From an uncultured Pseudomonadota bacterium (GTDB lineage: Bacteria; Pseudomonadota; Alphaproteobacteria; UBA3830): 64,000 nt of DNA. Location of the stretch: positions 1 to 64,000 of the forward strand of contig CACXWU010000001.1 of the NCBI GenBank assembly GCA_902771535.1, in the 5' to 3' direction. Positions 62,962 to 64,000 of this stretch are shown one piece after another (the first letter of the stretch is position 1; every line of letters starts with the position of its first letter). The translations under genes and the position numbers were made by a program. The notes beneath the pieces were generated by a model. The model did no database searches and was not told where the DNA came from. It saw only the letters and a program-made list of their open reading frames with translations.

Positions 62962-63755
62962 TTCACGTCTTCCTTTGATAAATCTTCAATAAAATTCAAC
63001 AAGTATGGATCGCCGTAATTTGCCACTCCACTAAATCCCCATACAGGAACTGATTTTTTATCAAAGATGAAGCAAGTAGGGACAGCGTCTATTTTGTTGA
63101 AAATTTTTGGAGAGACGAATCTGAATTTGCGTAACGATTTGATTTTGTTTGTTTCGTAATAATTTTTTACGGCATCGTCACCCTCCGTTCCCAAAACCAA
63201 AGTGATAATTTTTACGTTTGAGATATTTTTTCCCGACAATTCATCCGCAAGCTTATCCAAATATTGAAAAACTTTTTCGCAATTCTTACACCATGTTGTG
63301 GTAAAAAATACAATAACAACGTTGCCTTTTAAATCTTTTAGATGAAAACCCTTAGAAGGAAATACATCATTGGTTTCTATACATGTAATTTCCAAATCCT
63401 CCAAATCAGGGAAATGGTTCCAGTAACCCGGATAATCTTTAAATGGTTTCTGGACACTGGAAAGGCTTTTCATAAATTCAGCTATTGCATCCTCAGAACT
63501 TTTTTCTTTATTTGGTTCCTGTTCAGTCTCAGTATTGATCTCTTTTGGTGAGGATGACTCTGTAATTTTTTCAGATTCGTTTTGTTCCGTTTTTGTATTA
63601 TTTGATTTTGGAATAATCATCTCAATTTCAGATTTGATCTTTTCTAAAAGACTATTTTCTTTTGCGAAACAATCGTTATTGAATAACCAAAAGGCTACCA
63701 ATATAAACAAAAATCTTGTACACTCACCAAAGAAAAACTTAGAGAACACATTCAT
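62958..63755 (-). CDS. TlpA-like thioredoxin-fold protein with extended N-terminal region
   Basis: An exported thiol-redox protein (about 265 aa). An N-terminal signal or anchor ([20 protein letters not shown]) is followed by a charged linker of about 70 residues. A TlpA/ResA-type thioredoxin fold starts near residue 95: [20 protein letters not shown] with the CKNC redox pair (WCKNCEKVF), then the cis-Pro region [19 protein letters not shown] place the start at 63755; alternatives are 63779 and 63764, all with weak ribosome sites. Its start codon shares the CATG at 63753-63756 with the divergent small lipoprotein gene. Confidence 0.88.
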   Translation of the reverse strand: MNVFSKFFFGECTRFLFILVAFWLFNNDCFAKENSLLEKIKSEIEMIIPKSNNTKTEQNESEKITESSSPKEINTETEQEPNKEKSSEDAIAEFMKSLSSVQKPFKDYPGYWNHFPDLEDLEITCIETNDVFPSKGFHLKDLKGNVVIVFFTTTWCKNCEKVFQYLDKLADELSGKNISNVKIITLVLGTEGDDAVKNYYETNKIKSLRKFRFVSPKIFNKIDAVPTCFIFDKKSVPVWGFSGVANYGDPYLLNFIEDLSKEDVK

Positions 63756-63885
63756 GAAATACATCCATATTTTACTCATATTACTTTGTCTTTCAGCTTG
63801 CGGAAAAAGAAGTGACCTGATCCCGTCTGAAAAGGAAGATCCCTTGTATCCAAGGCAGTACCCTCAAGCAGAAACACGGATATAA
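63754..63885 (+). CDS. Small LptM-type lipoprotein
   Basis: A 43-residue lipoprotein: leader [16 protein letters not shown] with lipobox Cys16, then GKRSDLIPSEKEDPLYPRQY. The cysteine-Gly-(K/R)-(K/R)-(G/S)-D-L start and the YPRQYP end match the small lipoprotein found between argH and lysA in many alphaproteobacteria. LptM-type lipoproteins help LPS-translocon assembly in E. coli. Here neither argH nor lysA flanks it. Its first codons overlap the divergent TlpA-like gene. Confidence 0.8.
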   Translation: MKYIHILLILLCLSACGKRSDLIPSEKEDPLYPRQYPQAETRI

Positions 63886-63939
63886 TATATATTAAATTCG
63901 CTGATAAATATACAAGGATTTAGAAAATAACTTGTAATG

Positions 63940-64000
63940 TCAGCTGTTCATCACCTCTTTTACCTTTCCGGCCAGTTCCTTAAGATTAAACGGTTTTGCG
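63940..64000 (-). CDS. C-terminal end of a response-regulator receiver domain (truncated by window edge)
   Basis: On the minus strand the frame reads AKPFNLKELAGKVKEVMNS and stops at TGA (63942-63940). The conserved Lys-Pro followed by F-x-x-x-x-L is the end of a CheY-like receiver domain, with the signature Lys of the phosphorylation pocket. The gene starts beyond the window; whether other domains precede the receiver cannot be seen. The stop directly after the receiver suggests a stand-alone or C-terminal receiver. Confidence 0.75.
   Translation of the reverse strand, partial: AKPFNLKELAGKVKEVMNS

Overview
The window is an AT-rich (roughly 40% GC by eye), gene-dense bacterial chromosome segment. 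It looks like an alphaproteobacterium with a host-associated lifestyle, most plausibly a Holosporales/Rickettsiales-like endosymbiont of protists. The evidence is: alphaproteobacterial-type HslV with an N-terminal propeptide, MutL with the endonuclease motif, a complete mreB-mreC-mreD-mrdA-rodA cluster, an Mla lipid-transport operon that uses a PqiC-like lipoprotein, an intracellular PHB depolymerase next to acetoacetyl-CoA metabolism, and several secreted repeat proteins (two ankyrin, one LRR, one large acidic repeat protein). The taxonomic call is inference; no rRNA is present.

Layout. 1-216: GC-rich tail of a topoisomerase-like gene of a mobile element. 256-9324: accessory block with a 1151-residue secreted repeat protein, a small orphan ORF, a CPA2 cation/proton antiporter and two exported ankyrin-repeat proteins. 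9395-19189: cell-wall block with dapD-dapE-rimI, ddl, an unknown secreted protein and the rod-shape operon. 19279-31668: secreted LRR protein, tRNA-Glu, mlaA, phaZ, the mlaE-mlaF-mlaD-pqiC-like operon, an unknown gene, bamB and its YfgM-like partner, an unknown membrane-anchored protein, dedA, tRNA-Arg, tRNA-Val and a DUF4268 nuclease-like gene. 31839-41710: gpsA, mutL, an EAL phosphodiesterase, an acetyl-CoA synthetase, surA-rsmA and acetoacetyl-CoA synthetase. 41810-45342: a divergent signalling pair, a receiver-kinase protein that has lost both phosphorylation residues and a TPR-SLOG-like-nucleotide-cyclase protein. 45438-56286: valS-truA, thiolase, alaS-rluC-like, an unknown secreted protein, SIMPL protein and Hsp20. 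56499-64000: a YbhGFSR-type efflux operon, hslU-hslV-tlpA-like, a tiny lipoprotein and the end of a response regulator.

How the genes fit together. Envelope functions dominate: meso-diaminopimelate and D-Ala-D-Ala supply feed the MreBCD/PBP2/RodA elongation machine, SurA and BamB serve outer-membrane protein assembly, and the Mla proteins keep outer-membrane lipid asymmetry. PhaZ, acetoacetyl-CoA synthetase, thiolase and acetyl-CoA synthetase form a coherent route from stored polyhydroxybutyrate or host ketone bodies to acetyl-CoA. Several Sec-exported proteins of unknown function or with eukaryote-like repeats are candidate host-interaction proteins.

The most unusual items are the kinase with His-to-Asn and Asp-to-Asn substitutions beside a multidomain cyclase, the large secreted repeat protein with a four-cysteine motif and a 180-bp DNA tandem repeat, an acetyl-CoA synthetase with a degenerate ATP-binding loop, and the GC-rich foreign fragment at the left edge. 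No stretch longer than about 300 bases lacks a gene. All statements are from reading the sequence; no search was run.
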